Assembly: GCA_002414905.1 (NCBI GenBank)
Contig: DIAY01000215.1
Span: 1-27,095 of the forward strand
Origin: Holophagales bacterium UBA5066
GTDB lineage: Bacteria > Acidobacteriota > Thermoanaerobaculia > UBA5066
DNA length: 27,095 bases
Direction: 5' to 3'
The translations under genes were made by a program, and so were the position numbers. Below, piece after piece: positions 6,897-14,986 of this stretch; positions within the stretch are counted from its first letter, which is position 1; each line of letters starts with the position of its first letter. The notes beneath the pieces are model-generated. The model did not search any database and had not been told where the DNA came from. It saw only the letters and a program-made list of their open reading frames with translations.

Positions 6897-7715
6897 ATGG
6901 ACCGTTCCCGCCGTCTTCCCCGTCTTTTTGCGCCCCTCGCGGTCCTTTCGCTCCTCACGGTGGCCCTCCCGGGGGCCGCGCGTGCCGATCAGCCCCTCGA
7001 GGAGAAGTTCGAAAAGACCTACGACGGCGCGGGAATCGACCGGCTTCGTCTCCAGAACGTGAACGGCCCCGTTCGGGTCGGAACGTGGGAGAAGGCCCAC
7101 CTCCGGGTGTCGGCCGTGAAGCGGGCCAGGGGATCCCGGGCCGAGGAGACCCTCCAGGAGACGAAGATCCGCGCGACGAAGCACGGCTCCACCCTCGACG
7201 TCGAGACGATCCTGCCGAAACCGGCCCGCAGCTGGGGGATCTTCAACTGGGGGAAGCAGGCCGGGGCCGAGGTCAGCTACGAGCTCTTGCTGCCGGCCGG
7301 CCTGGTCGTCGACGTCGAGACCGTCAACGGCCGGGTGACGGCCGACGGGAGGCTCGGGACCCTCACCCTGAGCACCGTGAACGGCTCGGTCCGGGTCGAG
7401 GCGCACGATGGACCCCTCAAGGTGAACACCGTGAACGGCTCCGTGGAGGTCGCGTTCGCCGGTCCCCTCCAGACGGCCGAGCTGGAGACCGTGAACGGCT
7501 CGGTGACGGTCGCCTGTGCCCGCGAGTCCTCGTTCCGCTTCGACCTCCAGACGGTCAACGGGAAGATCCGGTCCGATTTCTCCGAAGTGTCCGTCGAGGG
7601 GAAGTGGGGGCCGAAGGAGGCGCGCGGGGCGGTCGCGGACGGCAAGGGCCGGCTGGCCGTCGAGACGGTCAACGGCGAGGTCCGGATCGTCGCGATCGAG
7701 CCCGCCGGACGTTGA
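6897..7715 (+). CDS. Secreted DUF4097-like beta-repeat protein with VNG rungs
   Basis: The 272-residue product begins with a clear signal peptide: positive residues at the start, a hydrophobic core, and a likely cleavage after ARA near residue 30. The mature part carries seven repeats of the type TVNGSV, with Val at about residues 55, 143, 161, 179, 199, 220 and 258. Four successive intervals of 18-21 residues fit rungs of a right-handed beta-solenoid, as in DUF4097/putative adhesin families. It is therefore probably periplasmic or surface exposed; the function is unknown. ATG 6897 is chosen because GGTGGAGG lies just before it and the signal peptide follows directly. An in-frame GTG at 6840 would overlap the RDD stop but would add a non-signal N-terminus. 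Confidence 0.85.
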   Translation: MDRSRRLPRLFAPLAVLSLLTVALPGAARADQPLEEKFEKTYDGAGIDRLRLQNVNGPVRVGTWEKAHLRVSAVKRARGSRAEETLQETKIRATKHGSTLDVETILPKPARSWGIFNWGKQAGAEVSYELLLPAGLVVDVETVNGRVTADGRLGTLTLSTVNGSVRVEAHDGPLKVNTVNGSVEVAFAGPLQTAELETVNGSVTVACARESSFRFDLQTVNGKIRSDFSEVSVEGKWGPKEARGAVADGKGRLAVETVNGEVRIVAIEPAGR

Positions 7716-7764
7716 GGCCCGGGTTCTCCACGTAGACTCCGGCTCACACCGAAAGGAGAACGCG

Positions 7765-8133
7765 ATGCCGGAAGATATCGGAGCTCCCGTTCCACCACCG
7801 CCCCCGCCACCGCCCCCTGCGCCGGTGAGCTCGAACCGCACCGTGATGCTCGTCCTGTCGTACCTCGGGATCCTGGCGCTGATCCCTCTCCTCACCGAGA
7901 AGAACGACCCCGAGGTCCAGTGGCACGCCAGGCATGGCCTCGTCCTGCTTGGTGCGTACCTGATCCTGACGGTCGGGCTCTTCGTGGCGAGCTTCGTCAT
8001 CGGCATCTTCGGGATGCTCCAGATCCCGCTCTGGCTCGGCTACCTCGTCGTGATCATCCTCTGCATCACGAATGCGACGAGCGGGAAGCGGTTCGTCATC
8101 CCGGGGATCTCGGAGCTGGCCGGGAAGCTCTGA
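7765..8133 (+). CDS. DUF4870/Tic20-like small membrane protein
   Basis: The 122-residue protein has a Pro-rich cytoplasmic N-terminus (about residues 9-20, nearly all proline) followed by hydrophobic helices at about 28-45, 60-80 and 85-105. The segment VQWHARHGLVLL between the first two helices is the hallmark of the DUF4870 family (usually F-H-A-R/K-Q-G/A), which is distantly related to Tic20. The molecular role of the bacterial family is not established. ATG 7765 has a good AAGGAG five bases upstream. It is the last gene of a run with the RDD and VNG-repeat genes and is followed 22 bases later by a strong hairpin. Confidence 0.85.
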   Translation: MPEDIGAPVPPPPPPPPPAPVSSNRTVMLVLSYLGILALIPLLTEKNDPEVQWHARHGLVLLGAYLILTVGLFVASFVIGIFGMLQIPLWLGYLVVIILCITNATSGKRFVIPGISELAGKL

Positions 8134-8155
8134 AGGCGCTGCCTTCCGGAAAGAT

Positions 8156-8183
8156 CGAAGGCCCGCCTTGCGGCGGGCCTTCG
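8156..8183. terminator. 12-bp perfect hairpin, probable bidirectional terminator
   Basis: A 12-base GC-rich stem (8156-8167 with 8172-8183) closes on a TTGC loop. It lies 22 bases after the DUF4870-like stop and 13 bases beyond the 3' end of the oppositely transcribed tRNA-Leu. On the plus strand no T-run follows. On the minus strand the bases just after the stem read ATCTTT, a weak T-tract, so the hairpin may serve the tRNA as well. Confidence 0.75.
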
Positions 8184-8196
8184 CGTTCCTGAGAAG

Positions 8197-8281
<85 letters not shown>

Positions 8282-8300
8282 ACGAGGGTGAGGGAGGGAG

Positions 8301-8328
8301 ATGATACCGATCCGTCGCGAGGAATCAA
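8301..8328 (-). promoter_or_regulatory. Putative sigma-70 promoter of tRNA-Leu
   Basis: On the minus strand a TTGATT -35 (8323-8328) and a TATCAT -10 (8301-8306) are separated by 16 bases. The -10 ends 19 bases before the mature tRNA 5' end, leaving about 12 bases of 5' leader for RNase P to remove. The gap between secG and the tRNA is short, so read-through from secG is also possible. Confidence 0.5.
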
Positions 8329-8352
8329 GCTTCGAGACGGCCCTTAAGGAAA

Positions 8353-8727
8353 CTACTTCGTCGCGGGAGCGGCGGGAGCCGGGGCCGGAGCCACGGGGAC
8401 CGAGTTGGCCGGAGCCGGAGCCGCCGGCACTGCCGGCACGGCCGGAGCGCTCTTGGCCGGAGGCTGGCCACCAAGCTGTTGGATGACCGAGGACTTCGGG
8501 CGCGCTTGCAGCAACGAGATCACGACGGCCAGAACGGAGAAAGCGACGAACGACCACGTCGTGACCTTCTCGAGGACGCTCGTCGCTCCACGGGCGCCGA
8601 AAGCCGTCTGCGACGAGGAGGCGCCGAAGGCACTCGCGATGTCCGCCCCTTTCCCCTGCTGGAGGAGAACCACCAGGATGAGGAAGATGCAGACGATGAT
8701 GTAGATCGGGACGAGGACGTAAATCAT
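8353..8727 (-). CDS. secG: Preprotein translocase subunit SecG
   Basis: SecG is the small stimulating subunit of the SecYEG channel in the inner membrane. The 124-residue protein has two membrane helices, at about residues 2-22 and 55-75. Between them is the family motif LLQQGKGADIASAFGASSSQTAFG, interrupted only by normal substitutions. After the second helix comes a tail of about 45 residues dominated by Ala and Pro, longer and of lower complexity than in many SecG proteins. ATG 8727 is chosen over the longer reading from 8799 because it places helix 1 at the very N-terminus and has GGAG upstream. It follows tpiA and pgk on the same strand, as in many bacteria. Confidence 0.93.
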   Translation of the reverse strand: MIYVLVPIYIIVCIFLILVVLLQQGKGADIASAFGASSSQTAFGARGATSVLEKVTTWSFVAFSVLAVVISLLQARPKSSVIQQLGGQPPAKSAPAVPAVPAAPAPANSVPVAPAPAPAAPATK

Positions 8728-8820
8728 GCGCGAGCTCCGGCCCGCCGCCCGGAGGCGAAACGGGCCGACGAGAATAACCCAGCGGCCCGCAAAGGCCAAG
8801 ACGGGGCCCAGGGCGGGCCG

Positions 8821-9588
8821 TCAGCCACCTGCGGCGACCGCGAGCGCGGCGAAATCGGACGGGACGAGAGAGGCGCCGCCGACGAGCCCGCCGTCGATCT
8901 CCTCGCGCGAGAAGAGCTCTCTGGCGTTTGCCGGCGTCACCGATCCGCCGTAGAGGATGCGAACACCGTCCGCCGCCGGCCGGCCGAACCGTTCTGCGAG
9001 GCGGGTCCGCAGGAAGGCGTGCGCTTCCACCGCCATGTCCGGCGTCGCGGCACGGCCCGTTCCAATGGCCCAGACCGGCTCGTAGGCGAGGACGAATCCG
9101 GGCGGCAGGCTCTCCGCGAAGAGGTCGAGAGCTCCCAGCTGAGCGGCCAGGACGGCTTGCATACGCCCGCCGTCCCGCTCCTCGAGCGTTTCCCCGACGC
9201 AGTAGACCGGCACCAGGCCGGCGTCGGCGAGCCGCTTCATCTTCCGGGCGAAGTCGGCCCCGGTCTCCTTCCGGTCCCGCCGGCGCTCGCTGTGCCCGAC
9301 GAGAGCGAGGGCGACGCCCAGGTCGGTGAGCATCGAGACGGAGACCTCGCCGGTGAACGCTCCCTTCGGCTCGACGTGGACGTCCTGGGCGGCCAGCCGC
9401 ACACGCGTCGGGGCCAGGTATCGCCCGACTCGTTCGAGGGCCGGGAAGGCGGGTGCGATCGCGAGATCGACCGACTCCGGCAGGCCCGGGAGCCGCGAGA
9501 GGAAGTCGTCGCAGAAGGCGGCGGCCTCCGAAGGGGTCTTGTTCATCTTCCAGTTCGCGACGACGAGGGGCGTTCGGACGGGCTTCAT
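8821..9588 (-). CDS. tpiA: Triose-phosphate isomerase
   Basis: TpiA interconverts dihydroxyacetone phosphate and glyceraldehyde 3-phosphate in central glycolysis. The 255-residue TIM barrel has normal length, and all catalytic residues are visible: Lys14 in NWKMN, electrophilic His99 in VGHSERR, and the base Glu170 in AYEPVWAIGTG, whose end is the flexible loop 6. The phosphate-binding signatures LYGGSV and GGLVGGASL are at the C-terminus. ATG 9588 is preceded by GGAGG. The gene lies 67 bases downstream of pgk and 93 bases upstream of secG, so the three are likely one transcription unit. Confidence 0.97.
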   Translation of the reverse strand: MKPVRTPLVVANWKMNKTPSEAAAFCDDFLSRLPGLPESVDLAIAPAFPALERVGRYLAPTRVRLAAQDVHVEPKGAFTGEVSVSMLTDLGVALALVGHSERRRDRKETGADFARKMKRLADAGLVPVYCVGETLEERDGGRMQAVLAAQLGALDLFAESLPPGFVLAYEPVWAIGTGRAATPDMAVEAHAFLRTRLAERFGRPAADGVRILYGGSVTPANARELFSREEIDGGLVGGASLVPSDFAALAVAAGG

Positions 9589-9655
9589 CGGGGACCTCCG
9601 TTGCGAGTGGCCGGCGCGTGCCGGCCCGGGTCGTGCGGCGGGACGGGGAGGAGAG

Positions 9656-10846
9656 CTAGAGGAGCACCTCGACGCCCGGCAGCGTCTTTCCGCTGATGAG
9701 GTCGAGGGAGGCCCCGCCTCCGGTGGAGACGTGGGAGATCTTCGGTCCGAGCCCGGCCTCGTTGATCGCTTCGACGCTCTCGCCGCCGCCGACGACCGTG
9801 AAGGCGCCGGAATCGGCCATGAGCTGTGCGACCCCGCGCGTCCCGGCGTCGAACGGCTTCGTCTCGAAGACGCCCATCGGGCCGTTCCAGAAGATCGTCT
9901 TCGCCCCCTTCGTCATCCGGGCGAACATCCCGATCGTCTTCGGACCGATATCGAAGGCCGCCTGGTCGGCCGGAATTTCGTTCATGGCGACGACGTGGGC
10001 CTTCGACGCGTCTGCGAGCGAAGGGGCCACGAGGAAGTCCGACGGGAGGACGAGGTTCACGCCCCGCTCCTTGCAGCGGTCGATCACCTTCCGGGCGATC
10101 GGCACGCCCTCGGGCTCCAGGAGCGATTTTCCGATGCCGAGACCGAGGGCGACGATGAAGTGATTCGCCATCCCGCCTCCGACGAGGAGGGTGTCGGCCC
10201 GCTCGACGAGCGCCTCCAGCGCGGCGATCTTTCCCAGGATCTTGGCGCCGCCGAGGATTCCGACGAACGGACGGGCGATGTCATCGACGACCTTGTCGAG
10301 AGCCGTCAGCTCCTTCTCCATGAGGAGGCCGACGCCGCGGGCGTCGGGAGCAAAGTGGACCGCCATCCCGGCGGTCGACGCATGCGCGCGGTGCGCGGTG
10401 CCGAACGCGTCGTTGACGTAGACCTCGGCGAGCGCGGCAAGGCTCTTTGCGAAGGCCGGGTCGTTCCCCTCCTCGCCGGCGTGAAAGCGCGTGTTCTCGA
10501 GGAGGAGGACGCCGCCGTCGGCGAGCGCCTTCGCGGCCGCCTCCGCGACCGCTCCGACACAGTCCGGGGCGAAGGCCACGGGGGCGCCGAGCAGCTCCTC
10601 GAGCTTCTTCGCCACGGGGGCGAGCGAGTACTTCGGATCGGGCGTCCCCTTCGCCTTGCCGAGGTGGGAGGCGAGGATGAGCCGGGCCCCCTTGTCACGG
10701 GCGAGACGGATGGTCGGAAGGGCTTCGGTGATCCGCGTGTCGTCCTTGACGACGCCGTCCTTGATCGGGACGTTGAAGTCGACGCGGAGAAAGACGCGGC
10801 GACCGGAGATCGCGAGGTCGCGGATGCTGCGGGGGAGATTGGCCAT
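9656..10846 (-). CDS. pgk: Phosphoglycerate kinase
   Basis: Pgk transfers phosphate between 1,3-bisphosphoglycerate and ADP in glycolysis. The 396-residue length is typical of bacterial monomers. The N-terminal substrate region RVDFNVPIKDG (about 21-31) and the basic-patch motif ASHLGKAKG are present. The C-terminal nucleotide domain shows GGAKILGKI, FWNGPMGVFE and GGGES. The last is commonly GGGDS, so the Mg-nucleotide Asp is replaced by Glu, a conservative change. ATG 10846 is fixed by GAGGAG at the proper distance. The frame continues open upstream through the antisense of mtnA, but that is GC-driven. An 8-bp inverted repeat lies directly upstream of the Shine-Dalgarno. No gapA is adjacent, unlike many pgk loci. 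Confidence 0.96.
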   Translation of the reverse strand: MANLPRSIRDLAISGRRVFLRVDFNVPIKDGVVKDDTRITEALPTIRLARDKGARLILASHLGKAKGTPDPKYSLAPVAKKLEELLGAPVAFAPDCVGAVAEAAAKALADGGVLLLENTRFHAGEEGNDPAFAKSLAALAEVYVNDAFGTAHRAHASTAGMAVHFAPDARGVGLLMEKELTALDKVVDDIARPFVGILGGAKILGKIAALEALVERADTLLVGGGMANHFIVALGLGIGKSLLEPEGVPIARKVIDRCKERGVNLVLPSDFLVAPSLADASKAHVVAMNEIPADQAAFDIGPKTIGMFARMTKGAKTIFWNGPMGVFETKPFDAGTRGVAQLMADSGAFTVVGGGESVEAINEAGLGPKISHVSTGGGASLDLISGKTLPGVEVLL

Positions 10847-10860
10847 CGGAAGACTCCTCG

Positions 10861-10893
10861 GGTCCGTCGCGTCCGGGAGAGGCTGGACGGACC
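10861..10893. promoter_or_regulatory. 8-bp inverted repeat in the pgk/mtnA intergenic region
   Basis: GGTCCGTC at 10861-10868 is perfectly inverted at 10886-10893, with 17 bases between. It sits one base upstream of the pgk Shine-Dalgarno (minus-strand GAGGAG at 10854-10859) and upstream of the mtnA start. It could be an mRNA hairpin in the pgk leader or an operator shared by the two divergent genes. In GC-rich DNA some such repeats arise by chance. Confidence 0.4.
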
Positions 10894-10914
10894 GGCACCT
10901 GGTGGCGAGGATCG

Positions 10915-10924
10915 ATTCTATAGT
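10915..10924. promoter_or_regulatory. Overlapping divergent -10 elements of pgk and mtnA
   Basis: The ten bases ATTCTATAGT hold two outward-facing -10-like hexamers. TATAGT on the plus strand (10919-10924) ends six bases before the mtnA GTG. TAGAAT on the minus strand (10915-10920) would give pgk a leader of about 60 bases. Because they share bases, both promoters could not easily be bound by polymerase at once. No good -35 box is visible for either. Confidence 0.4.
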
Positions 10925-10930
10925 CGGAGA

Positions 10931-12034
10931 GTGAAGAACTCTCCGCTCGGGACACGGGTCGTTCCCATCTCCGCCGGGCCCGGCCGACTCCGCCTCCTCG
11001 ACCAGCGCCGCCTTCCCCGCGAGGAGACGTGGATCGACTGCGCCTCGGCAGCCGACGCTGCCGAGGCGATCCGGAGCCTCGCCGTCCGGGGGGCGCCCCT
11101 CATCGGCGTCGCGGCGGCCTGGGGACTGGCGGTCGAAGCGCGGCGGCTCGCCGCCGGCACCGGGCTGGCCGGGTTCGACGCCGCCTGGGAGGACGCCGCC
11201 GCGCTCCTCGCCGCGGCCCGGCCGACGGCCGTGAACCTCGCGGCCGCAGTCGAGCGGATGAGATCGGTCTTCCAGGCCTCCCGGGGCGGCGCTCGACCCG
11301 CCCGCGTCGCGCTCCTCGAGGCCGAGGCCGAGCTGGTGGAGGCCGAGGACCGCGCCGCCTGCGAGGCGATGGCCCGGCACGGCGCCGTCTGGCTCGGCCA
11401 GCGCCTCGGCGGGGACCCGGAGTCGACCCTGACGCTCCTCACTCACTGCAACGCCGGTGCCCTCGCCACGGCGGGCGTCGGGACGGCGCTCGGCGTCGTC
11501 CGCGCCCTGGCCGCGCTCCGCCCGGTCAAGGTCTTCGCCGATGAGACCCGCCCCTTCTGGCAGGGGGCGCGACTGACGGCCTGGGAGCTGCACCAGGACG
11601 GGATCGGCGTCACCATCCTTCCCGACGTCGCGGCCGCGTCGCTGATCGCCTCCGGACGCGTCTCGGCGGCGATCGTCGGTGCGGACCGGATCGCGGCCAA
11701 CGGAGACGTGGCGAACAAGGTCGGGACCTACGGCGTCGCCCTCGCCTGCCGGGCCCACGGAGTCCCGTTCCTCGTCGCGGCGCCCCGGACGACGCTCGAC
11801 CCCGCGTGTCCGTCGGGCTCGGAGATCCCGATCGAGTGGCGGGACGGGACCGAGGTCCTCCTCCTCGACCCCTCCGGTGACAACCCGCTCTCGGTCGCGC
11901 CGGCGGGCGTGCCGGCCCTCTACCCGGCCTTCGACGTCACCCCGGCGGCACTCGTCGACGCCATCGTGACGGAGGCCGGAGTCTCCGTTCCCCCGCACGC
12001 CGAGGGGCTCGCGCGCCTCCTCGCCCTGCCGTGA
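10931..12034 (+). CDS. mtnA: S-methyl-5-thioribose-1-phosphate isomerase
   Basis: MtnA converts methylthioribose 1-phosphate to methylthioribulose 1-phosphate in the methionine salvage pathway. The 367-residue protein belongs to the eIF2B-related isomerase family. It carries RGAPLIGVAAAWGL at about 53-66, the catalytic Cys173 in THCNAGALAT and the catalytic Asp252 in GADRIAANGDVANKVGTY. The GTG at 10931 is the only start that keeps the conserved N-terminal strand (LRLLDQRRLP). GGAGA touches the start codon and is too close to act as a normal ribosome site. No other mtn gene is in view. Its stop overlaps the tsaD start as GTGA. Related ribose-1,5-bisphosphate isomerases share the fold, but the full motifs favour MtnA. 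Confidence 0.92.
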   Translation: MKNSPLGTRVVPISAGPGRLRLLDQRRLPREETWIDCASAADAAEAIRSLAVRGAPLIGVAAAWGLAVEARRLAAGTGLAGFDAAWEDAAALLAAARPTAVNLAAAVERMRSVFQASRGGARPARVALLEAEAELVEAEDRAACEAMARHGAVWLGQRLGGDPESTLTLLTHCNAGALATAGVGTALGVVRALAALRPVKVFADETRPFWQGARLTAWELHQDGIGVTILPDVAAASLIASGRVSAAIVGADRIAANGDVANKVGTYGVALACRAHGVPFLVAAPRTTLDPACPSGSEIPIEWRDGTEVLLLDPSGDNPLSVAPAGVPALYPAFDVTPAALVDAIVTEAGVSVPPHAEGLARLLALP

Positions 12035-13137
12035 GCCTCGTCCTCGGCCTCGAGACCTCCTGCGACGAGACGTCCGTCGCCCTCCTTGGCGAGGACGGGA
12101 CGATCGTCTCGTCTGTCGTCTCCTCCCAGATCGACATGCACCGCCGCTACGGCGGGGTCGTTCCCGAGATTGCGGCCCGGGCCCATCTGACGAACCTCCC
12201 CCCTCTCCTGGACGCGGCGTTCGAGAGGGCCGGCGCCCGGCTGGCGGATGTCGGCCTCGTCGTCTCCACGGCCGGTCCCGGCCTCGTCGGCGCACTCCTC
12301 GTCGGCCTCGCCGAGGGGAGGGGGATCGCCCTCGGCCTGGGCGTCCCGTTCGTTCCCGGACACCACATCGAAGGGCACGCCCTCTCCCCCTTCCTCGATC
12401 CGGGCGGCGCCCCGGCCCGGGCGCTCCCGCCCCGCTTCGCGGCGCTCGTCGTCTCGGGCGGTCACTCCCACGTCTTTTCGTTCTCCGGGGAGGGGATCTC
12501 CCTCCTGGCGCGGACGCGGGACGACGCCGCGGGCGAGTCCTACGACAAGGTGGCGAAGATGGCGGGGCTCGGCTACCCCGGCGGACCCGTGGTCGACCGT
12601 CTCGCCCGCAGCGGGCGGGTCGTCGAGCCGTTCGCGGTATCGCGATTCAAGGCAGGCTCGGTCGACCTCTCCTTCTCCGGGCTGAAAACGGCCGTACGCG
12701 ATCGCCTCACCGCGCTCGGCTTCTCGCCGAACACCGGAGTCGCCCTCCGCGGCCCCGCGCTCGCAGAGGAGAACGCCCCGCACGCGCTCCGCGACCTCCT
12801 CGCCGCGTTCCAGGAAGCGGTCGTCGCCCAGATAGAGGACCGTCTCGAACGGCTTCTCGCCACGAGTCCCTTCCCGCTCCTGACCGTCTCCGGAGGCGTC
12901 GCGGCGAACTCCCTGCTCCGGGAGCGGCTCGCCGCCTGGGGCGAGGCGCGCGGCGTCGAGGTCCTCCTCGCCCCGATCGCCCTGACCTCCGACAACGCCG
13001 CAATGGTTGCGTTCTCCGGTCTCCTGCGCCACCGGGCCGGGGTGCCGCACGAGGGGCTCTCGGGTCCCGCCCGCTCGCGCTGGCCGCTCGAAGGTCTCCC
13101 TTCGCCCCTTCCGGGCGGCGTGTCCCCGATCGTCTAG
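12031..13137 (+). CDS. tsaD: tRNA N6-adenosine threonylcarbamoyltransferase TsaD
   Basis: TsaD, with TsaB and TsaE, transfers the threonylcarbamoyl group to A37 of tRNAs reading ANN codons (t6A). The 368-residue ASKHA-fold protein shows the family start LGLETSCDETSVAL and the metal ligands in HHIEGHALSP (His112 and His116). It continues with VVSGGHSHVF, GESYDKVAKMAGLGYPGGP, FSGLKTAV, VSGGVAANS and the Asp ligand in TSDNAAMVA. The tail beyond the last motif is about 40 residues and Pro-rich. The GTG start overlaps the mtnA stop in GTGA. The partners tsaB, tsaC and tsaE are not in this window. Confidence 0.95.
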   Translation: MSLVLGLETSCDETSVALLGEDGTIVSSVVSSQIDMHRRYGGVVPEIAARAHLTNLPPLLDAAFERAGARLADVGLVVSTAGPGLVGALLVGLAEGRGIALGLGVPFVPGHHIEGHALSPFLDPGGAPARALPPRFAALVVSGGHSHVFSFSGEGISLLARTRDDAAGESYDKVAKMAGLGYPGGPVVDRLARSGRVVEPFAVSRFKAGSVDLSFSGLKTAVRDRLTALGFSPNTGVALRGPALAEENAPHALRDLLAAFQEAVVAQIEDRLERLLATSPFPLLTVSGGVAANSLLRERLAAWGEARGVEVLLAPIALTSDNAAMVAFSGLLRHRAGVPHEGLSGPARSRWPLEGLPSPLPGGVSPIV

Positions 13138-13148
13138 AATAGAGGGTT

Positions 13149-13165
13149 CGGACGGAGCACGTCCG
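13149..13165 (+). promoter_or_regulatory. Small hairpin in the lepA leader
   Basis: CGGACG and CGTCCG form a perfect 6-bp stem on a GAGCA loop between the tsaD stop and the lepA start. A TAGAAT hexamer (13135-13140) overlaps the tsaD stop and could be a -10 box for a lepA transcript carrying this hairpin. lepA has no good Shine-Dalgarno here. It could equally be a weak tsaD terminator; there is no T-tract. Confidence 0.3.
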
Positions 13166-13172
13166 GTCACAC

Positions 13173-14972
13173 ATGCCCGACCCTTCCCGCATTCGCAACT
13201 TCTCGATCGTCGCCCACATCGACCACGGGAAGACGACCCTTTCCGACCGGATCCTCGAGATCACCGGGGCGCTGACGGCCCGGGAGATGCACGAACAGAT
13301 CCTCGACGACAACCCGATCGAGAAAGAGCGCGGCATCACGATCAAGGCCCGTGCCGTGTCGCTCAACTACAAGAGCGAGGACGGGCAGGCCTGGGTCCTC
13401 AACCTCATCGATACGCCCGGGCACGTCGACTTCACCTACGAGGTCACCCGGTCGCTGGCGGCCTGTGAAGGGGCGGTCCTCGTCGTCGACGCGACGCAGG
13501 GGGTCGAGGCGCAGACGCTCGCCAACGCCTACCTCGCAATCCACGGGAACCTGACGATCATCCCCTGCATCAACAAGGTCGACCTCCCGAGCGCGGTGCC
13601 CGAGATGGCCCGCGAGCAGATCGAGGAGGTCATCGGGATCCCGGCGCAGCACGCCGTCCTCACGTCGGGAAAGGCCGGCACGGGCGTTCGCGAGCTCCTC
13701 GAGCAGATCGTCCACGACATCCCGGCGCCGCAGGGGAGGCCGGAAGGCCCGCTGCGTGCGCTCCTGTTCGACTCGTGGTTCGACGTCTACCGCGGCGTCA
13801 CCTGCCTCGTCCGCGTCAAGGACGGGGCGCTGCGGGCCGGGATGAAGGTGAAGATGCTCGGGATGGATCTCGTCTCGGAGGTCCAGGAGGTCGGCGTTTT
13901 CACGCCGAAGCCGCAGGTCGTTCCGGAGCTGACGGTCGGCATGGTCGGCTACGTCATCGCCGGCATCAAGGACCTGCACTCCACGAAGATCGGCGACACC
14001 ATGACCGAGGCCGAGCGCCCCGCGAAGGAGGCGCTCCCCGGCTTTCTGGACGTCAAGCCGATGGTCTACGCCTCAGTCTTCCCGACCGAGTCGGACGACT
14101 ACGAGGACCTGCGCGACGCGATGGAGAAGCTCCGGCTCAACGACGCCTCGTTCACGTTCGAGCCCGAGTCGTCGACCGCTCTCGGGTTCGGCTTCCGGTG
14201 CGGCTACCTCGGGCTCCTCCACCTCGAGATCATCCAGGAGCGGCTGGAGCGCGAGTTCGACCTCTCGCTCATCACGACCGCGCCCTCGGTCCCCTATCGG
14301 ATCACGACGACGCGGGGCGAGGTCCTCGAGGTCTCCAACCCGGTCAAGCTCCCCGAGACCCAGCTTATCGACGTCCTCGAGGAGCCGCGTATCCTGGCCA
14401 CAATCATCACGAAGGACGAGTTCCTCGGAGGGATCCTCGCTCTCTGCGAGGAGCGGCGGGGCCGGCAGGTCTCGCTCGAGTACGCCGGCACGCAGCGCGC
14501 CGTCCTGAAGTACGACCTCCCGCTGAACGAGGTCATCCTCGACTTCTACGACAAGCTCAAGTCGGTCTCGCGCGGCTACGCCTCCTTCGACTACCAGCTG
14601 ACCGGGTACGCCCCGGCCGATCTCGTGAAGCTCGACGTCCTCATCAACGGGGAAGCCGTCGACGCCCTCGCCTTCATCGTCCACCGCGACAAGGCGGCGC
14701 CCAAGGCGCGTGCTCTCGTCGAGAAGATGAAGGAGATGATCCCGCCGCAGATGTTCGAGGTGATCATCCAGGCGGCGATCGGAGCGAAGATCCTGGCCCG
14801 GTCCACGGTGCGGGCGCTGCGCAAGAACGTCCTCGCCAAGTGCTACGGCGGCGACATCTCGCGAAAGCGCAAGCTCCTCGAGAAGCAGAAGGAAGGGAAG
14901 AAGCGGATGAAGAAGGTCGGGCGCGTCGACCTGCCGCAGGAAGCCTTCCTGGCGGTCCTGAAAGTCGACTGA
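13173..14972 (+). CDS. lepA: Elongation factor 4 (LepA)
   Basis: LepA/EF4 is a translational GTPase that acts on ribosomes, with reported roles in back-translocation and 30S assembly. The 599 residues are the normal length. The G domain contains AHIDHGKTTLSDRI (about 14-27), the switch region with ERGITIKA, DTPGHVDF and NKVD. The EF4-specific C-terminal domain contains GGDISRKRKLLEKQKEGKKRMK near the end, which distinguishes it from EF-G. The ATG lies 35 bases after the tsaD stop. It is followed closely by lepB, the classical lepA-lepB operon. Confidence 0.97.
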   Translation: MPDPSRIRNFSIVAHIDHGKTTLSDRILEITGALTAREMHEQILDDNPIEKERGITIKARAVSLNYKSEDGQAWVLNLIDTPGHVDFTYEVTRSLAACEGAVLVVDATQGVEAQTLANAYLAIHGNLTIIPCINKVDLPSAVPEMAREQIEEVIGIPAQHAVLTSGKAGTGVRELLEQIVHDIPAPQGRPEGPLRALLFDSWFDVYRGVTCLVRVKDGALRAGMKVKMLGMDLVSEVQEVGVFTPKPQVVPELTVGMVGYVIAGIKDLHSTKIGDTMTEAERPAKEALPGFLDVKPMVYASVFPTESDDYEDLRDAMEKLRLNDASFTFEPESSTALGFGFRCGYLGLLHLEIIQERLEREFDLSLITTAPSVPYRITTTRGEVLEVSNPVKLPETQLIDVLEEPRILATIITKDEFLGGILALCEERRGRQVSLEYAGTQRAVLKYDLPLNEVILDFYDKLKSVSRGYASFDYQLTGYAPADLVKLDVLINGEAVDALAFIVHRDKAAPKARALVEKMKEMIPPQMFEVIIQAAIGAKILARSTVRALRKNVLAKCYGGDISRKRKLLEKQKEGKKRMKKVGRVDLPQEAFLAVLKVD

Positions 14973-14986
14973 GGAGACGCCGGCCC

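Noticed and set aside
7786..7826. Proline-codon run in the DUF4870-like gene as a possible ribosome-stalling leader
   Set aside because: It is at the N-terminus of a normal membrane protein and Pro-rich N-termini are common in this family; nothing indicates regulation.
9326..10930. Plus-strand open frame upstream of mtnA, covering tpiA and pgk
   Set aside because: It is antisense to two unmistakable glycolytic genes; stop codons are rare here because of GC content, so the open frame means little.
10847..12295. Minus-strand extension of pgk through mtnA and into tsaD
   Set aside because: pgk has a strong ribosome site and a family-typical N-terminus at 10846; the extension lacks any domain and is opposite mtnA.
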